Shown here: piece by piece, positions 45,458 to 53,900 of the stretch
How positions within the stretch are numbered: position 1 is the first letter of the stretch
Layout of the letters: the number at the start of each line of letters is the position of its first letter
Origin: Azorhizobium caulinodans ORS 571
GTDB taxonomy: Bacteria > Pseudomonadota > Alphaproteobacteria > Rhizobiales > Xanthobacteraceae
Reading direction: 5' to 3'
DNA length: 64,000 bases
Assembly: GCF_000010525.1 (NCBI RefSeq)
Contig: NC_009937.1
Span: forward strand, 372,001-436,000
Translations under genes and position numbers: made by a program
The notes under the pieces: model-generated
What the model saw: the letters and a program-made list of their open reading frames with translations, nothing else
What the model was told of the DNA's origin: nothing
Databases searched by the model: none

Positions 45458-45688
45458 TTAATTGCACTGAGCCTGGGATGCTATGCCCGATGACCCTTCG
45501 CGGTCGAAAAATGAAATTCCCTGTTTTTCCAGAGCAGCTCTCATTGCCGATAGATTGTTTGCTATCGGAACGCGGCGCCCCTTCTCAAAGTCGCGGACGG
45601 TCGATAGGGAAACGCTGGCCGCGCGCGCAAGATCGTCTTGCGACCAGTCAATCCAAGCCCTTGCTGCACGGCACTGTTCAGGCGTCAT
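45458..45688 (-). CDS. XRE-family helix-turn-helix regulator of the transposon
   Basis: 76 residues. A lone HTH_3 domain: RAARAWIDWSQDDLARAASVSLSTVRDFEKGRRVP, then MRAALEKQGISFFDREG, the usual end of short alphaproteobacterial XRE repressors. Divergent from the transposase; two identical operators lie in the shared 108-bp promoter region and a third near the right end, so it probably represses both its own promoter and transposition. Confidence 0.9.
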   Translation of the reverse strand: MTPEQCRAARAWIDWSQDDLARAASVSLSTVRDFEKGRRVPIANNLSAMRAALEKQGISFFDREGSSGIASQAQCN

Positions 45689-45725
45689 CCGTTCCGCTTA
45701 AGCGCGAAATCATTTTTGGTCAACC

Positions 45726-45743
45726 CCAACGTTTTTCGTTGAC
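45726..45743. promoter_or_regulatory. XRE operator copy 1
   Basis: CCAACG-N5-CGTTGAC, in the divergent promoter between the XRE gene and the transposase. Confidence 0.7.
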
Positions 45744-45771
45744 GCCAACTCTTTACGCCATTATCACTGAG

Positions 45772-45789
45772 GTCAACGCAAATCGTTGG
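45772..45789. promoter_or_regulatory. XRE operator copy 2
   Basis: The same CCAACG-N5-CGTTGAC site in inverse orientation, 8 bp before the transposase start; binding here would block its ribosome site or promoter. Confidence 0.7.
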
Positions 45790-45796
45790 CGCGGAA

Positions 45797-46954
45797 ATGG
45801 CTCAGCACTTCCTTCTCTCACGCGCTGCCCGGACTATCAGTCTGGCGAAGGTCGCGCGTATGAGCGACGAGGAAGCCCACGACGCCTTCCGCAACATCCG
45901 TTGGGCGGCCACTGACGGCAAGCCGGTTTGCCCGCGTTGCGCCTGCGCCGAAACCCTCACCTACAAGACCCGCAAGCTCTATAAGTGCAAGGCTTGCGCG
46001 CATCAGTTCTCGGTCACGTTGGGCACCATCTTCGCCAGCCGCAAGCTGCCGATCCGCGACTACCTCCTTGCTATCGCCATCTTCGTCAACGGCGCCAAGG
46101 GCCATAGCGCCCTCCAGCTTTCCCGCGATCTCGACGTGCAGTACAAGACGGCTTTCGTCATGGCTCACAAGATCCGCGAAGCGCTTGCGGCGGAAATGAA
46201 GGACATGACAGTTTCCGGCACGGTTGAGGTGGATGGCGCCTATTTCGGCGGCCACATTCGCCGAGAGAACCGCAAGGAAGACCGCAAGGACCGCCGCCTA
46301 GCCCAACACCAGACCGGCAAGCGCCGCGTTGTGGTCATCATGCGTGAGCGCGGCGGGCGGACGCTCCCCTTCGTGTTTAAGGCCGAAGCGCATGCAATCG
46401 AAACGATTGCCCAGCGCGTGGCGCCCGGCTCGATCATCCATGCCGATGAAGCCGCCCATTGGGACAAACTGCACGCGCTATACCTGACCAAGCGCATCAA
46501 CCATCAGGAGAGCTATTCAGACGGCGAAGCCTGCACCAACGGGGCGGAAAGCTTCTTCTCCCGCATCCGCCGCGCTGAGATCGGCATTCACCACCACATC
46601 AGCGGCCCGTACCTCGCTGCGTATTCCGCCGAAATGGCGTGGCGTGAGGATCATCGCCGGGTGAGCAATGGCGAGCCAGTACCTGATGACGGTCGGCTCC
46701 GCTCTGGCTCACCCGGTGAGCCGAGTGTGGAAGGGCTACTGGCAGCGGTGACTTTAGGCCGTTCTCGACCTTGGAGTGTGCGCCCTCACAATCTTGGCAT
46801 CGCGAATTTCTTCCCCGACCCTTCGGGCGTTGACGTGAACCACTACGGGTTTTTGACTCCACTCCGCACGTTCAATTGCCTTTTGGTATTTGGCTCCGAC
46901 CAATGGGTCTTCCAAGATCGCAGTAAACCTATCTTCACCATCAACAGACTCTAG
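45797..46954 (+). pseudogene. IS1595-family transposase with 3' frameshift
   Basis: Begins MAQHFLLSRAARTISLAKVARMSDEEAHDAF, typical of IS1595. Zinc ribbon VCPRCACAETLTYKTRKLYKCKACAHQFSVTLGT (~35-70), then a DDE-type catalytic region (VEVDGAYFGG, IHADEAAHWD, TNGAESFFSRIRRAE). After MAWREDHRRVSNGE (~46675) the frame departs from the family: removing one C in GAGCCAG restores YLMT...HPVSRVWKGYWQR and a stop at 46749-46751, two bases before the convergent neighbour. As written, the frame runs to 46954 with ~90 unrelated residues and overlaps that gene by 200 bp. Catalytic residues precede the shift, so partial function is possible. Confidence 0.85.
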
Positions 46955-47806
46955 GCGCACTTGAAAAGCCGAGGTCTGCTCTGTATCGACACCCCTGACA
47001 TAAAACTGTTTTTTTATTACAATTTTAGACGACTTCGATCTGGTTGATCTGGTTAGAATAGAAATTGAACTAGAATCAAATACAGCACCTTGAATATTTA
47101 GCTCGTCAACAGATGTGGAATTCTTTATTATCTCCGACATTGCATGGTTGCTATGCTCATAAATCTTCGCCGCTATAGGAGATTTTCGCTCCGCCTTCTT
47201 TAAGGTAGTGCTCTCCGTTCTCCTATCATTAATTACTTTTTCTAAAAATTCATATAAATCTTTCTTTTCCTTTCCATTTGATTCAATTTGTTTTTCCTGA
47301 AGTTCAATCTTCTTCATTTCAAGCTGCGAGTTTATGTATGCCGTCACGCCTGCTTGCGTGAAGTACACGAGAATGGCGACGATAAAGCCTATCAGGATTT
47401 GGCGGCCAGTCATTTTATCTATCGCCTTCTCTCCGATGCCCTTTATTTGCTTTTCTGCGAACGCCCAAAAATCGGAACTTCCCTTTTTTAAGGTAAAAAT
47501 TAATTCTAGATCTTCTTTTTCCTGGTCAGTTAGTCGCGTGACTCGATCATCATCCTTGAGTATCAGAGCCGCCGTTCTGTAGAAGTCATTCTGAAACTCA
47601 ACTAACGACTTCATCACTGAAGTTGGAATAGTCCCATCAAACGAATTACCCTTATATATAAGGCGAAGCCCAGCCCAAGACATGTCGTCTAGGTCCAGAA
47701 TTACATTCTTGGCGTCAATGGTTTTATCAAGAAGTGCATTTAGCGCATTCCAAGCCGCCTGCTCGCTATCCAAACGCAGGACGACAGCCCCCTCTCCCAC
47801 AGCCAT
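46754..47806 (-). CDS. Transposon passenger: single-TM protein of unknown function
   Basis: 350 residues, AT-rich. An N-terminal ~130-residue soluble part (MAVGEGAVVLRLDSEQAAWNALNALLDKTI) is followed by one membrane helix (ILIGFIVAILVYFTQAGVTAYI, ~136-157), a charged coiled coil (~158-200) and a C-terminal soluble domain of ~130 residues (KIVIKKQFYVRGVDTEQTSAFQVRLESVDGEDRFTAILEDP). No catalytic motif. With a cytoplasmic sensor-like head, coiled coil and tail it could be a membrane-tethered sensor or effector; this is inference. Divergent upstream gap of 77 bp. Confidence 0.72.
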   Translation of the reverse strand: MAVGEGAVVLRLDSEQAAWNALNALLDKTIDAKNVILDLDDMSWAGLRLIYKGNSFDGTIPTSVMKSLVEFQNDFYRTAALILKDDDRVTRLTDQEKEDLELIFTLKKGSSDFWAFAEKQIKGIGEKAIDKMTGRQILIGFIVAILVYFTQAGVTAYINSQLEMKKIELQEKQIESNGKEKKDLYEFLEKVINDRRTESTTLKKAERKSPIAAKIYEHSNHAMSEIIKNSTSVDELNIQGAVFDSSSISILTRSTRSKSSKIVIKKQFYVRGVDTEQTSAFQVRLESVDGEDRFTAILEDPLVGAKYQKAIERAEWSQKPVVVHVNARRVGEEIRDAKIVRAHTPRSRTA

Positions 47807-47883
47807 CTAAGCTCCCCCCGGTCTTTCGTTGGGAACTTATATCCGCGTGCCAGTAGGTCAAGCTTGGGTTGTATCAACTTAGG

Positions 47884-48330
47884 TTAATCGCCAGCACATT
47901 GTGACGCCGACCTTAAGTGCCAGAGACGAACGCCACGTCGGGTGCCGGACTCAAGCAATCCACGTCTTGCTTGAAGCCTCAACGCCTGCACGATTCTAAG
48001 CGCTATCGTCTGCCGCAGCGTCTTGTCGCTCTCATCCAGACCCTTGACGCTGATGACGCGCAGCGCCAGTTCCCGCGTGTCCAGAGGTCCTTCCTGTACC
48101 AGCGCAGCCTTGCATATGGCTGTCATTTCGCCTCTCTTAAAGAGGCGATGAAGCTCCACATGGGCCGGGAACTCTCTGGGCTCCCCGTTGACTTCGAAGA
48201 TGCAGATGGTGGCGTTCACGGACATGAGGTCGCGCTTCGCGTCCGCTATCTGGCGTTCGAGCTTGCCTATGTAGGCTTCGATTTCATCGCGCTTGCGTCT
48301 CAAGGTAGACAGAACCTGAGGCTCAACCAT
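47884..48330 (-). CDS. Transposon passenger: coiled-coil plus winged-helix protein
   Basis: 148 residues from ATG 48330 with GGAGAAGCTT upstream. Long N-terminal coiled coil (VLSTLRRKRDEIEAYIGKLERQIADAKRDLMSVNATICIF) and a winged-helix-like C-terminal half (KAALVQEGPLDTRELALRVISVKGLDE...RIVQALRLQARRGLLESG). Likely a DNA-binding accessory protein. Close relatives appear in mobile elements, from memory; no named family. Starts 36 bp from the divergent WYL-like gene. Confidence 0.75.
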   Translation of the reverse strand: MVEPQVLSTLRRKRDEIEAYIGKLERQIADAKRDLMSVNATICIFEVNGEPREFPAHVELHRLFKRGEMTAICKAALVQEGPLDTRELALRVISVKGLDESDKTLRQTIALRIVQALRLQARRGLLESGTRRGVRLWHLRSASQCAGD

Positions 48331-48366
48331 AAGCTTCTCCACAACCAGAGGGCGGGGAAGCGGGCG

Positions 48367-48651
48367 ATGTACAAGAGCGAGACGTTCCGGCTGTTTGAGC
48401 GCGCAATCGAAGAGAAAAAGCAAATCGTGTGCACATACCGAGGGTACCCACGCGAGATTTGCCCTCATGCTGTCGGGTGGTCAGACAATGGAGAGCAAGC
48501 GCTTGCATTCCAGTTCGCCGGAGGTAGCTCAACGGGGCTCCCCTTTGGTGGAGAGTGGAGGTGTTTTGAACTAAGGCATCTTCAAGGCGCCGTCTCCGAG
48601 ATGGCGCTTGGCACACCGGAGATAGTCATAAAAAACCTCAAACCTGCGTAA
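48367..48651 (+). CDS. Transposon passenger: small WYL-like domain protein
   Basis: 94 residues. SETFRLFERAIEEKKQIVCTYRGYPREICPHAVGW and ALAFQFAGGSSTGLPFGGEWRCFELRHL resemble a stand-alone WYL domain (ligand-binding beta barrel, usually C-terminal in regulators of phage-defence loci). GGGAAG precedes ATG 48367. No DNA-binding domain is attached; it may sense a nucleotide-type ligand. It is the only passenger gene on the plus strand in the right half. Confidence 0.72.
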   Translation: MYKSETFRLFERAIEEKKQIVCTYRGYPREICPHAVGWSDNGEQALAFQFAGGSSTGLPFGGEWRCFELRHLQGAVSEMALGTPEIVIKNLKPA

Positions 48652-48673
48652 AGAACGTGGCGCTAGAGGTGGA

Positions 48674-48859
48674 TCACTGAACGCCGTAGGCAAGCGTGGC
48701 GTAATCCCTTGCCCGCTGCTTGGCCTCAGGGCCGACGAAGAACGATTGATAAATCTCTCCGTCCGTCCCGATCGCTTCGACGCTCCAAACGCCGGGATCG
48801 TCGGTCCGTTCGAAAACCTCAGCGCGATTAATGGGCTCATGGCGTGGTAGATATTCCAT
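48674..48859 (-). CDS. Transposon passenger: 61-residue hypothetical protein
   Basis: Short acidic protein (EVFERTDDPGVWSVEAIGTDGEIYQSFFVGPEAKQRARDYATLAYG) with a strong AAGGAGG ribosome site before ATG 48859. Resembles small mobile-element proteins with a W..EA...DG..Y..F.G hairpin. Under operator copy 3 of the XRE regulator. Function unknown. Confidence 0.65.
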   Translation of the reverse strand: MEYLPRHEPINRAEVFERTDDPGVWSVEAIGTDGEIYQSFFVGPEAKQRARDYATLAYGVQ

Positions 48860-48940
48860 TCCCCGCCTCCTTCTGTTCCATGGGGGAAACGGCGATTGGC
48901 CAGGGGCGTTCCTAACCCCATTCATATCAGATCGTTTACG

Positions 48941-48958
48941 CCAACGCATTGCGTTGAC
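48941..48958. promoter_or_regulatory. XRE operator copy 3, near the right transposon end
   Basis: CCAACG-N5-CGTTGAC 12 bp from the right terminal repeat, upstream of the leftward 61-residue gene. Confidence 0.7.
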
Positions 48959-48969
48959 ATCATTTTTTA

Positions 48970-48994
48970 TAGGTGAGTTTGCTACCTAATACCG
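48970..48994 (-). repeat. Right terminal inverted repeat of the transposon
   Basis: 25 bp, inverse of the left repeat with a single C/T difference four bases from the end. Confidence 0.92.
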
Positions 48995-49002
48995 GAAAAT
49001 TG
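48995..49002 (+). repeat. Target site duplication, right copy
   Basis: GAAAATTG directly outside the right terminal repeat; identical to 44467-44474. Confidence 0.9.
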
Positions 49003-49231
49003 CTGCAATGCGGCAGTTGGAGTCTAAAAAGTATTCTCTTCTGAATGCTTTGCTCCGATATACATTTGTTTACATACGATATGGCGATCCCGTGACGAGC
49101 GTCGACTCTCAATCGCCTTCAACATGTTGCCTCAAGCAAGAATTCGACCGCCCCGCGCAAGCTTTCCAGGCTATACGTAATAATACGTATGCCCTTGGCG
49201 TACGCCCTCTCCGCCCGAGGATGTGCCGCCC

Positions 49232-50938
49232 ATGCCCCGCTTGAATCTCAAGGTTTCGCACGCCGTCGCGCTGATGGTGTTCTCCTGCGTCGCCGTCACC
49301 GCCGCCCTGCTGATCGCTGTCGTCGCCTGGATGCTGGATGATGATGCAGCGCAAAATGCCATTAATCGCCAGAATGTTGCGATCCGTGCTGCAGCAATCG
49401 CGCTGGCCAAGGCCGTGCCCGGCAGCCGGATCGACTGGTCCGGCAATACCGTGAGCCGCATCGTGCTGCCGCGCCTGCCGGAGCCCGGTGACCATGGCCT
49501 CATCGATGATGTCTCTCGCATCTCCGGCGGCACGGCCACGGTGTTCGCGTATGACGCCGGCAAGGACGATTTCGTGCGCCTCTCCACCTCCGTGAAGAAG
49601 GCCGATGGCACGCGGGCCGTGGGCACGGTCCTCGGCCGCCAGTCCGCGGCCTATCCGGCCATGAAGGCGGGCACCATCTATCGTGGCGAGGCCACCATTC
49701 TCGATGTGCCCTATTACACGGTCTATCTGCCGGTGTTCGATCCGTCCGGCTCGGTCATCGGCGTGGTCTATGGTGGCGTGAAGCAGGATGAGGTGGATGC
49801 GCGCCTCAACTCCCTGCTCCGCACCATCATTGGCCTTTCCATCGTGCTCACCCTGCTGCTGGCCGGCGTCGCGGTGCTGCTGGCGAGCCGCCTGCTGCGT
49901 CCCATCGGCCAGTTGGCGGGCGTGATGGAACGCCTCGCGCAGGACGACCTGTCCGTGGAAATCCCCCACCAGGACAAGAAGAACGAGTTCGGCGTGATGG
50001 CCCACACCATTCAGGTGTTCCGCGACCATGCGGACGAGCGCCGCGTGCTTCAGGCAGAGCAGGAGCGCCAGACCGCCCAGCGCCTCGCCCGGCAGGAGGA
50101 GGTGGACGCCATCATCGCCGCCTTCCGCACCCGCATGAGCCGCATGGTGGACGCGGTGCGTCTCAATACCGGCGAGCTTCTGGATGTGGCGGGCAGTCTC
50201 TCGCAGGTGGCGGCCCGCACTACGGCACGGACGGTGGAAGCCGACCGGGCCTCCCAGGAGGCCAGCAACTCCGTGCAGGGCGTGGCCGGCGCCACGGAGG
50301 AGCTCTCGGCATCCATCGGCGAGATCACCTCCCAGGTGTCACGCGCCTCCACCGTCGTCGCCGATGCCACCCGCGGCGCCCAGAGCACGGGCAGCAAGGT
50401 GCGGGAACTGTCGGAAGGCGCCGAGCGGATCGGCAAGGTGGTGGAACTCATCCAGGCCATCGCCGCCCAGACCAACCTCCTGGCCCTCAACGCCACCATC
50501 GAGGCGGCGCGGGCCGGCGAGATGGGCAAGGGTTTCGCCGTGGTGGCGCAGGAGGTGAAGGAACTCGCCGCCCAGACCGGCAAGGCGACCGAAGAGATCG
50601 GCCACCAGATCCAGAGCATCCAGGGCGCGACCGCCGATGTGGTGCAGGCCATCGAGCAGATCGTCGTCACCATCGGCGATGTGGACCGCTACACCAGCGC
50701 CATCGCCTCGGCCGTCACCCAGCAGAATGCCGCCACCGGCGAGATCACGCGGAACATCGTCGCCGCCTCGCAGGGCAGTGCCACGGTGGCGTCCAACATC
50801 ACCCATGTGATGCAGGCGGTGAATGAGACCGACACTTGCGCCAGCCGGGTGACGGACGCCACGCGCCGGCTCGCCGACGACAACAGCCAGCTCAACGCGG
50901 CGCTGGAGGACTTTCTGGCCCGCGTCGTGGCGGCCTGA
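49232..50938 (+). CDS. Methyl-accepting chemotaxis protein
   Basis: 568 residues from ATG 49232. Membrane helix 1 (~10-32), periplasmic single-Cache (sCache_3-like) sensor (~35-190), helix 2 ([22 protein letters not shown]), HAMP ([26 protein letters not shown]), then the signalling domain with the hairpin tip [30 protein letters not shown]. No pentapeptide tether for CheR. The ligand is unknown. It begins 230 bp right of the transposon; the insertion may have displaced its promoter region. Confidence 0.95.
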   Translation: MPRLNLKVSHAVALMVFSCVAVTAALLIAVVAWMLDDDAAQNAINRQNVAIRAAAIALAKAVPGSRIDWSGNTVSRIVLPRLPEPGDHGLIDDVSRISGGTATVFAYDAGKDDFVRLSTSVKKADGTRAVGTVLGRQSAAYPAMKAGTIYRGEATILDVPYYTVYLPVFDPSGSVIGVVYGGVKQDEVDARLNSLLRTIIGLSIVLTLLLAGVAVLLASRLLRPIGQLAGVMERLAQDDLSVEIPHQDKKNEFGVMAHTIQVFRDHADERRVLQAEQERQTAQRLARQEEVDAIIAAFRTRMSRMVDAVRLNTGELLDVAGSLSQVAARTTARTVEADRASQEASNSVQGVAGATEELSASIGEITSQVSRASTVVADATRGAQSTGSKVRELSEGAERIGKVVELIQAIAAQTNLLALNATIEAARAGEMGKGFAVVAQEVKELAAQTGKATEEIGHQIQSIQGATADVVQAIEQIVVTIGDVDRYTSAIASAVTQQNAATGEITRNIVAASQGSATVASNITHVMQAVNETDTCASRVTDATRRLADDNSQLNAALEDFLARVVAA

Positions 50939-50962
50939 CGGCCGGCAGTCCCGTTTCAGAAA

Positions 50963-50988
50963 AGCCCGGGCGTCGCGGCGCCCGGGCT
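50963..50988 (+). terminator. Terminator after the chemoreceptor gene
   Basis: AGCCCGGGCG/CGCCCGGGCT, 10-bp stem with a 6-nt loop, followed by CTTG; 25 bp past the stop. Confidence 0.75.
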
Positions 50989-51022
50989 CTTGCGCGGCCT
51001 GCTGACCGCCGGGCAAAGAAAA

Positions 51023-51048
51023 ACCCCGCGCCGTCACCGGCACGGGGT
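51023..51048 (-). terminator. Terminator after irr
   Basis: Minus strand ACCCCG ... CGGGGT with inner GCCG/CGGC pairing, followed by TTTTTC, 40 bp beyond the irr stop. Confidence 0.85.
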
Positions 51049-51087
51049 CTGATTTCTCTTTTGCGCCGGCGGGAGGCCGGCTGCGCC

Positions 51088-51630
51088 TCAGGCCTTGGCA
51101 CTCTTCTTGCGCAGGCGCACCACCACGTCCACACGCGCCACCTCGAAGCCCTCGGGGGCTTCCGGCAGGCGGTCCACGGTGACGGAGGCCTCCGGAATGT
51201 CGACGAGCTCGTTGTGGCCCTCGACATAGAAATGGTGGTGGTCGGAGGAGTTGGTGTCGAAATAGGTCTTCGACCCGTCAACAGCGACCTCGCGCAGCAG
51301 GCTCACTTCCGTGAACTGGTGCAGCGTATTGTAAACCGTGGCGAGCGACACCGGGAAGCGGGCGCGGATGGCTTCCTCGTGCAGCATTTCGGCCGTCACG
51401 TGGCGGTCACCCTTGGCGAATAGAAGCCAGCCCAGCGCCAGACGCTGACGGGTGGGACGCAGGCCGACCTCACGGAGCATCTCGCGCACGTCGTGGAACG
51501 GGCAGCCGGTGCGGCGCGCATTGTTTACGTCGCGCAGCTGCGCCACGGGCAGCACGGCCTCTTCAGGGTCCACCTGGACACGGGCGGCGCCGGAACCCAG
51601 GCTCGTACGGATTCGAGTCATCTCGTTCAT
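51088..51630 (-). CDS. irr: Iron response regulator Irr (Fur family)
   Basis: 180 residues. Fur-fold winged helix with the Irr-specific N-terminus GCPFHDVREMLREVGLRPTRQRLALGWLLFAKGDRHVTAEML; GCPFHDV is the cysteine-proline heme-regulatory motif. Histidine-rich SDHHHFYVEGH is the second heme/metal site. In rhizobia Irr represses heme synthesis and activates iron uptake when iron is low, and is degraded on heme binding. It starts 309 bp from dsbB; I found no convincing ICE box in that gap. Confidence 0.95.
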   Translation of the reverse strand: MNEMTRIRTSLGSGAARVQVDPEEAVLPVAQLRDVNNARRTGCPFHDVREMLREVGLRPTRQRLALGWLLFAKGDRHVTAEMLHEEAIRARFPVSLATVYNTLHQFTEVSLLREVAVDGSKTYFDTNSSDHHHFYVEGHNELVDIPEASVTVDRLPEAPEGFEVARVDVVVRLRKKSAKA

Positions 51631-51939
51631 GGTCGCGCTAGCAATCTCAATCTATGCAATCGCATTGCTGCTGGGGGAGCCACTGTGAGGCGGCGATCAT
51701 TTTTCAGCTATACCTGATCCCGCGCCTCATTGCCACCATTACAGATTGTAGCTGGACTAAAGTAAATCAAGCCGCTGCAATGCCTTCCTCGTGATCATGG
51801 GGCGCATGGACAGGCCGTCTCCCGCGGGCTATCGCGCTGCAACAGCCTCAGGTTCCGCTGCCGCCATCCTCCAGGGGAAAGCTGGCGCGGGGCTCGCGTG
51901 AGGCCGGGACGGTTCATGATCCATAGGCGGAGCCGAGGC
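51631..51939. other. irr-dsbB intergenic region
   Basis: 309 bp divergent gap, AT-richer in 51700-51780 (where the irr promoter should be). No operator, hairpin or reading frame that I can support. Confidence 0.4.
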
Positions 51940-52428
51940 GTGACGCATCTTTTTCGCTCTCCGGTCCTGGTGGCCCTTTTCGTCGCGCTGGCGGCGGCGG
52001 CGACCCTTGCTGCGGCTTGGTTCTTCCAGCTCGTGGTGGGGCTTGCGCCCTGTCCGCTCTGCCTCGACCAGCGCCTGCCCTATTATACGGCGGTGCCTGT
52101 GGGGCTGCTGCTCGCGTTCGTTGGGCGCAGCCGGCCGGACCTTGCCCGCTATGGCCTCTGGCTCCTCGCCGCCCTGATGGCGGTGGATGCTGGCATCGCC
52201 ATCTATCATGCGGGCGTCGAATGGCAGTTCTGGCCGGGGCCGACCACCTGCACGGGCTCCACGCCCCCCATGGTCACGGACATCATGTCGGCGCTGAAGA
52301 CGACGCGGGTGCCCCGTTGCGACGAGGCGGCCTGGCGCCTGTTCGGCATCTCCATGGCCGGCTGGAACGCCGTCATTGCACTCGGCCTCACCGGCATCAG
52401 CCTCAAGGGCGCGCTCGCCCGGCGCTGA
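51940..52428 (+). CDS. dsbB: Disulfide bond formation protein B
   Basis: 162 residues from GTG 51940 (GGAG seven bases upstream); the frame is open to an ATG at 51916. Four helices; the first cysteine pair is CPLC in APCPLCLDQRLPYY, the second pair C...C in GPTTCTGS and VPRCDEA. Inner-membrane quinone reductase that reoxidises DsbA. No dsbA nearby. Confidence 0.93.
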   Translation: MTHLFRSPVLVALFVALAAAATLAAAWFFQLVVGLAPCPLCLDQRLPYYTAVPVGLLLAFVGRSRPDLARYGLWLLAALMAVDAGIAIYHAGVEWQFWPGPTTCTGSTPPMVTDIMSALKTTRVPRCDEAAWRLFGISMAGWNAVIALGLTGISLKGALARR

Positions 52429-52439
52429 GGCTCGAATCC

Positions 52440-52997
52440 TCAGGGGTCGAGTTCGGTGTCCCAGTAGAGATAGTCGAGCCAGCTCTCGTGCAGATAGTTC
52501 GGCGGGAAGTGCCGGCCGTTCTGGTGCAGGTCGTGGACGCTGGGCTGGAAAGGCGTCTGCGCGGGCCACATTTTGGCATCGTCTGGCATCAGGCCGCCCT
52601 TGCGCAGATTGCAGGGGGAGCAGGCCGCCACCACGTTTTCCCAGGTGGTCTGGCCGCCCCGCGAGCGCGGAATGACGTGGTCGAAGGTGAGATCCTCGCG
52701 GGTGCCGCAATACTGGCAGGTGAAGCGGTCGCGCAGGAAGACGTTGAAGCGGGTGAAAGCCGGCTGACGGGTCGGCTTGACGAAGGTGCGAAGCGAAACG
52801 ACGCTCGGTAGCTTCAGTTCAAAGCCCGGACTTCGGACCGCCTTGTCGTAATATTCGACGATATTCACGCGGTCGAGGAAGACCGCCTTGATGGTATCCT
52901 GCCACGACCAGACAGACAGCGGGTAATAGCTGAGCGGGCGGTAGTCCGCATTCAGCACAAGAGCTGGCCACGCGCCCGGTGATAAAGCAGCGGTCAA
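52440..52997 (-). CDS. HNH endonuclease family protein
   Basis: 185 residues. HNH/5-methylcytosine-type nuclease fold: CQYCGTREDLTFDHVIPRSRGGQTTWENVVAACSPCNLRKG, with two CxxC zinc knuckles and the catalytic His-His/Asn. N-terminus ALVLNADYRPLSYYPLSVWSW is typical of a family conserved across alphaproteobacterial chromosomes, hence housekeeping rather than a restriction system. Function unproven. Confidence 0.92.
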   Translation of the reverse strand: MTAALSPGAWPALVLNADYRPLSYYPLSVWSWQDTIKAVFLDRVNIVEYYDKAVRSPGFELKLPSVVSLRTFVKPTRQPAFTRFNVFLRDRFTCQYCGTREDLTFDHVIPRSRGGQTTWENVVAACSPCNLRKGGLMPDDAKMWPAQTPFQPSVHDLHQNGRHFPPNYLHESWLDYLYWDTELDP

Positions 52998-53225
52998 GGA
53001 TCTTCTCCTCGCCCTCCATCCCAGCCGAATCGAGCAGTCCCGTTCGGCACGCGCGGATACTGTATAGGCTCCATGTCAGCCTTGTGAAGGCCCGCACAAA
53101 ATCCCGCCGAAGCGGCGGATAGACGCGTGGACGCCCATCTTGTTACCGCTGGAAAATATACCTGACGTTGCTGGAATCTGCCCGTGATCGGCAGAAAGTG
53201 TCTTCCTGCCCAAATGGTTAACGCG

Positions 53226-53885
53226 TCAGCCGGTCGGCGGGGCGAGGTGGGCGGCGAGAAAGAGGCCGGCCCGCTCCACGCCCTCCTCGTCGATGCCGTG
53301 GCCGAGCGATTGGGTAAGGTGCGTCTCGGCGCGGACGCCGGCGGCCGAGAGGGCGGCGGCGGTGGCGGTGAGTGCATAGACCGGCACCACCTCATCGCGC
53401 CCGCCATGCATCAGCAGCACGGGCGGCCGCGACGGCGCGAGGCCCGGCGGCAGCAGCGGCGGCAGGAAGCCGGACGCGCCCACCACGGCGGCGATGGGCT
53501 CGGGCGCCGTCACCGCGAAGGAGAGCGCCATCATGGCTCCCTGGCTGAAACCGAACAGCGCCACCCGGCTCCAGGGCAGATCAAGGCGCGTGCGTTCCTC
53601 ATCCAGAAGCCGGGCGAAGGCGGGCAGGGCTGAGAGCGTGTCGCGCGCAATGGCGTGAGGATCCGCGAGCGAGAGGGGAAACCACTGCCGCCCCACCGGC
53701 ATCTGGTCGCAGGGATGCGGGGCATGGGGGGCGACGAAGGCGGTGTGGGGCAGGATTTCCGCCCAGGCGGCGCCGAGATCGATGAGGTCGCGGCCGTCCG
53801 CGCCATAACCGTGCACCAGCACCACGAGCGAATCGGCGGGACCGCCCGCAGACGGGGCGAGGCGGGGACCTTCGGTGAGGGACAT
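53226..53885 (-). CDS. Carboxylesterase/phospholipase family alpha/beta hydrolase
   Basis: 219 residues. Nucleophile elbow GFSQGAMM, oxyanion region VVLVHGYGADG, acid GGRDEVVP and His in SLGHGID: a full Ser-Asp-His triad of the YpfH/EstB type. Cytoplasmic. Fifteen bases upstream of the AlkA-like gene's stop in the same direction, so probably co-transcribed with it. Confidence 0.92.
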   Translation of the reverse strand: MSLTEGPRLAPSAGGPADSLVVLVHGYGADGRDLIDLGAAWAEILPHTAFVAPHAPHPCDQMPVGRQWFPLSLADPHAIARDTLSALPAFARLLDEERTRLDLPWSRVALFGFSQGAMMALSFAVTAPEPIAAVVGASGFLPPLLPPGLAPSRPPVLLMHGGRDEVVPVYALTATAAALSAAGVRAETHLTQSLGHGIDEEGVERAGLFLAAHLAPPTG

Positions 53886-53900
53886 TCGGAAAATCCGGGA

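Larger units (their letters stand above)
44475..48994. mobile_element. IS1595-family transposon with passenger genes, complete ends
   Basis: 4520-bp element bounded by 25-bp terminal inverted repeats (44475-44499 and 48970-48994; 24 of 25 match, left end CGGCATTAGGTAGC, right end CGGTATTAGGTAGC) and by the 8-bp direct repeat GAAAATTG on both outer sides. Eight bases is the target duplication size of the IS1595 family, and the internal transposase belongs to that family. Base composition is lower in GC than the flanks. Contents: wHTH-like protein, structured RNA, XRE regulator, transposase, membrane protein, coiled-coil wHTH protein, WYL-like protein, 61-residue protein. Confidence 0.92.

Noticed and set aside
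51631-51939. Iron control element (ICE box) before irr
   Set aside because: Only a poor partial match to the TTTAGAA-type palindrome; not reportable.
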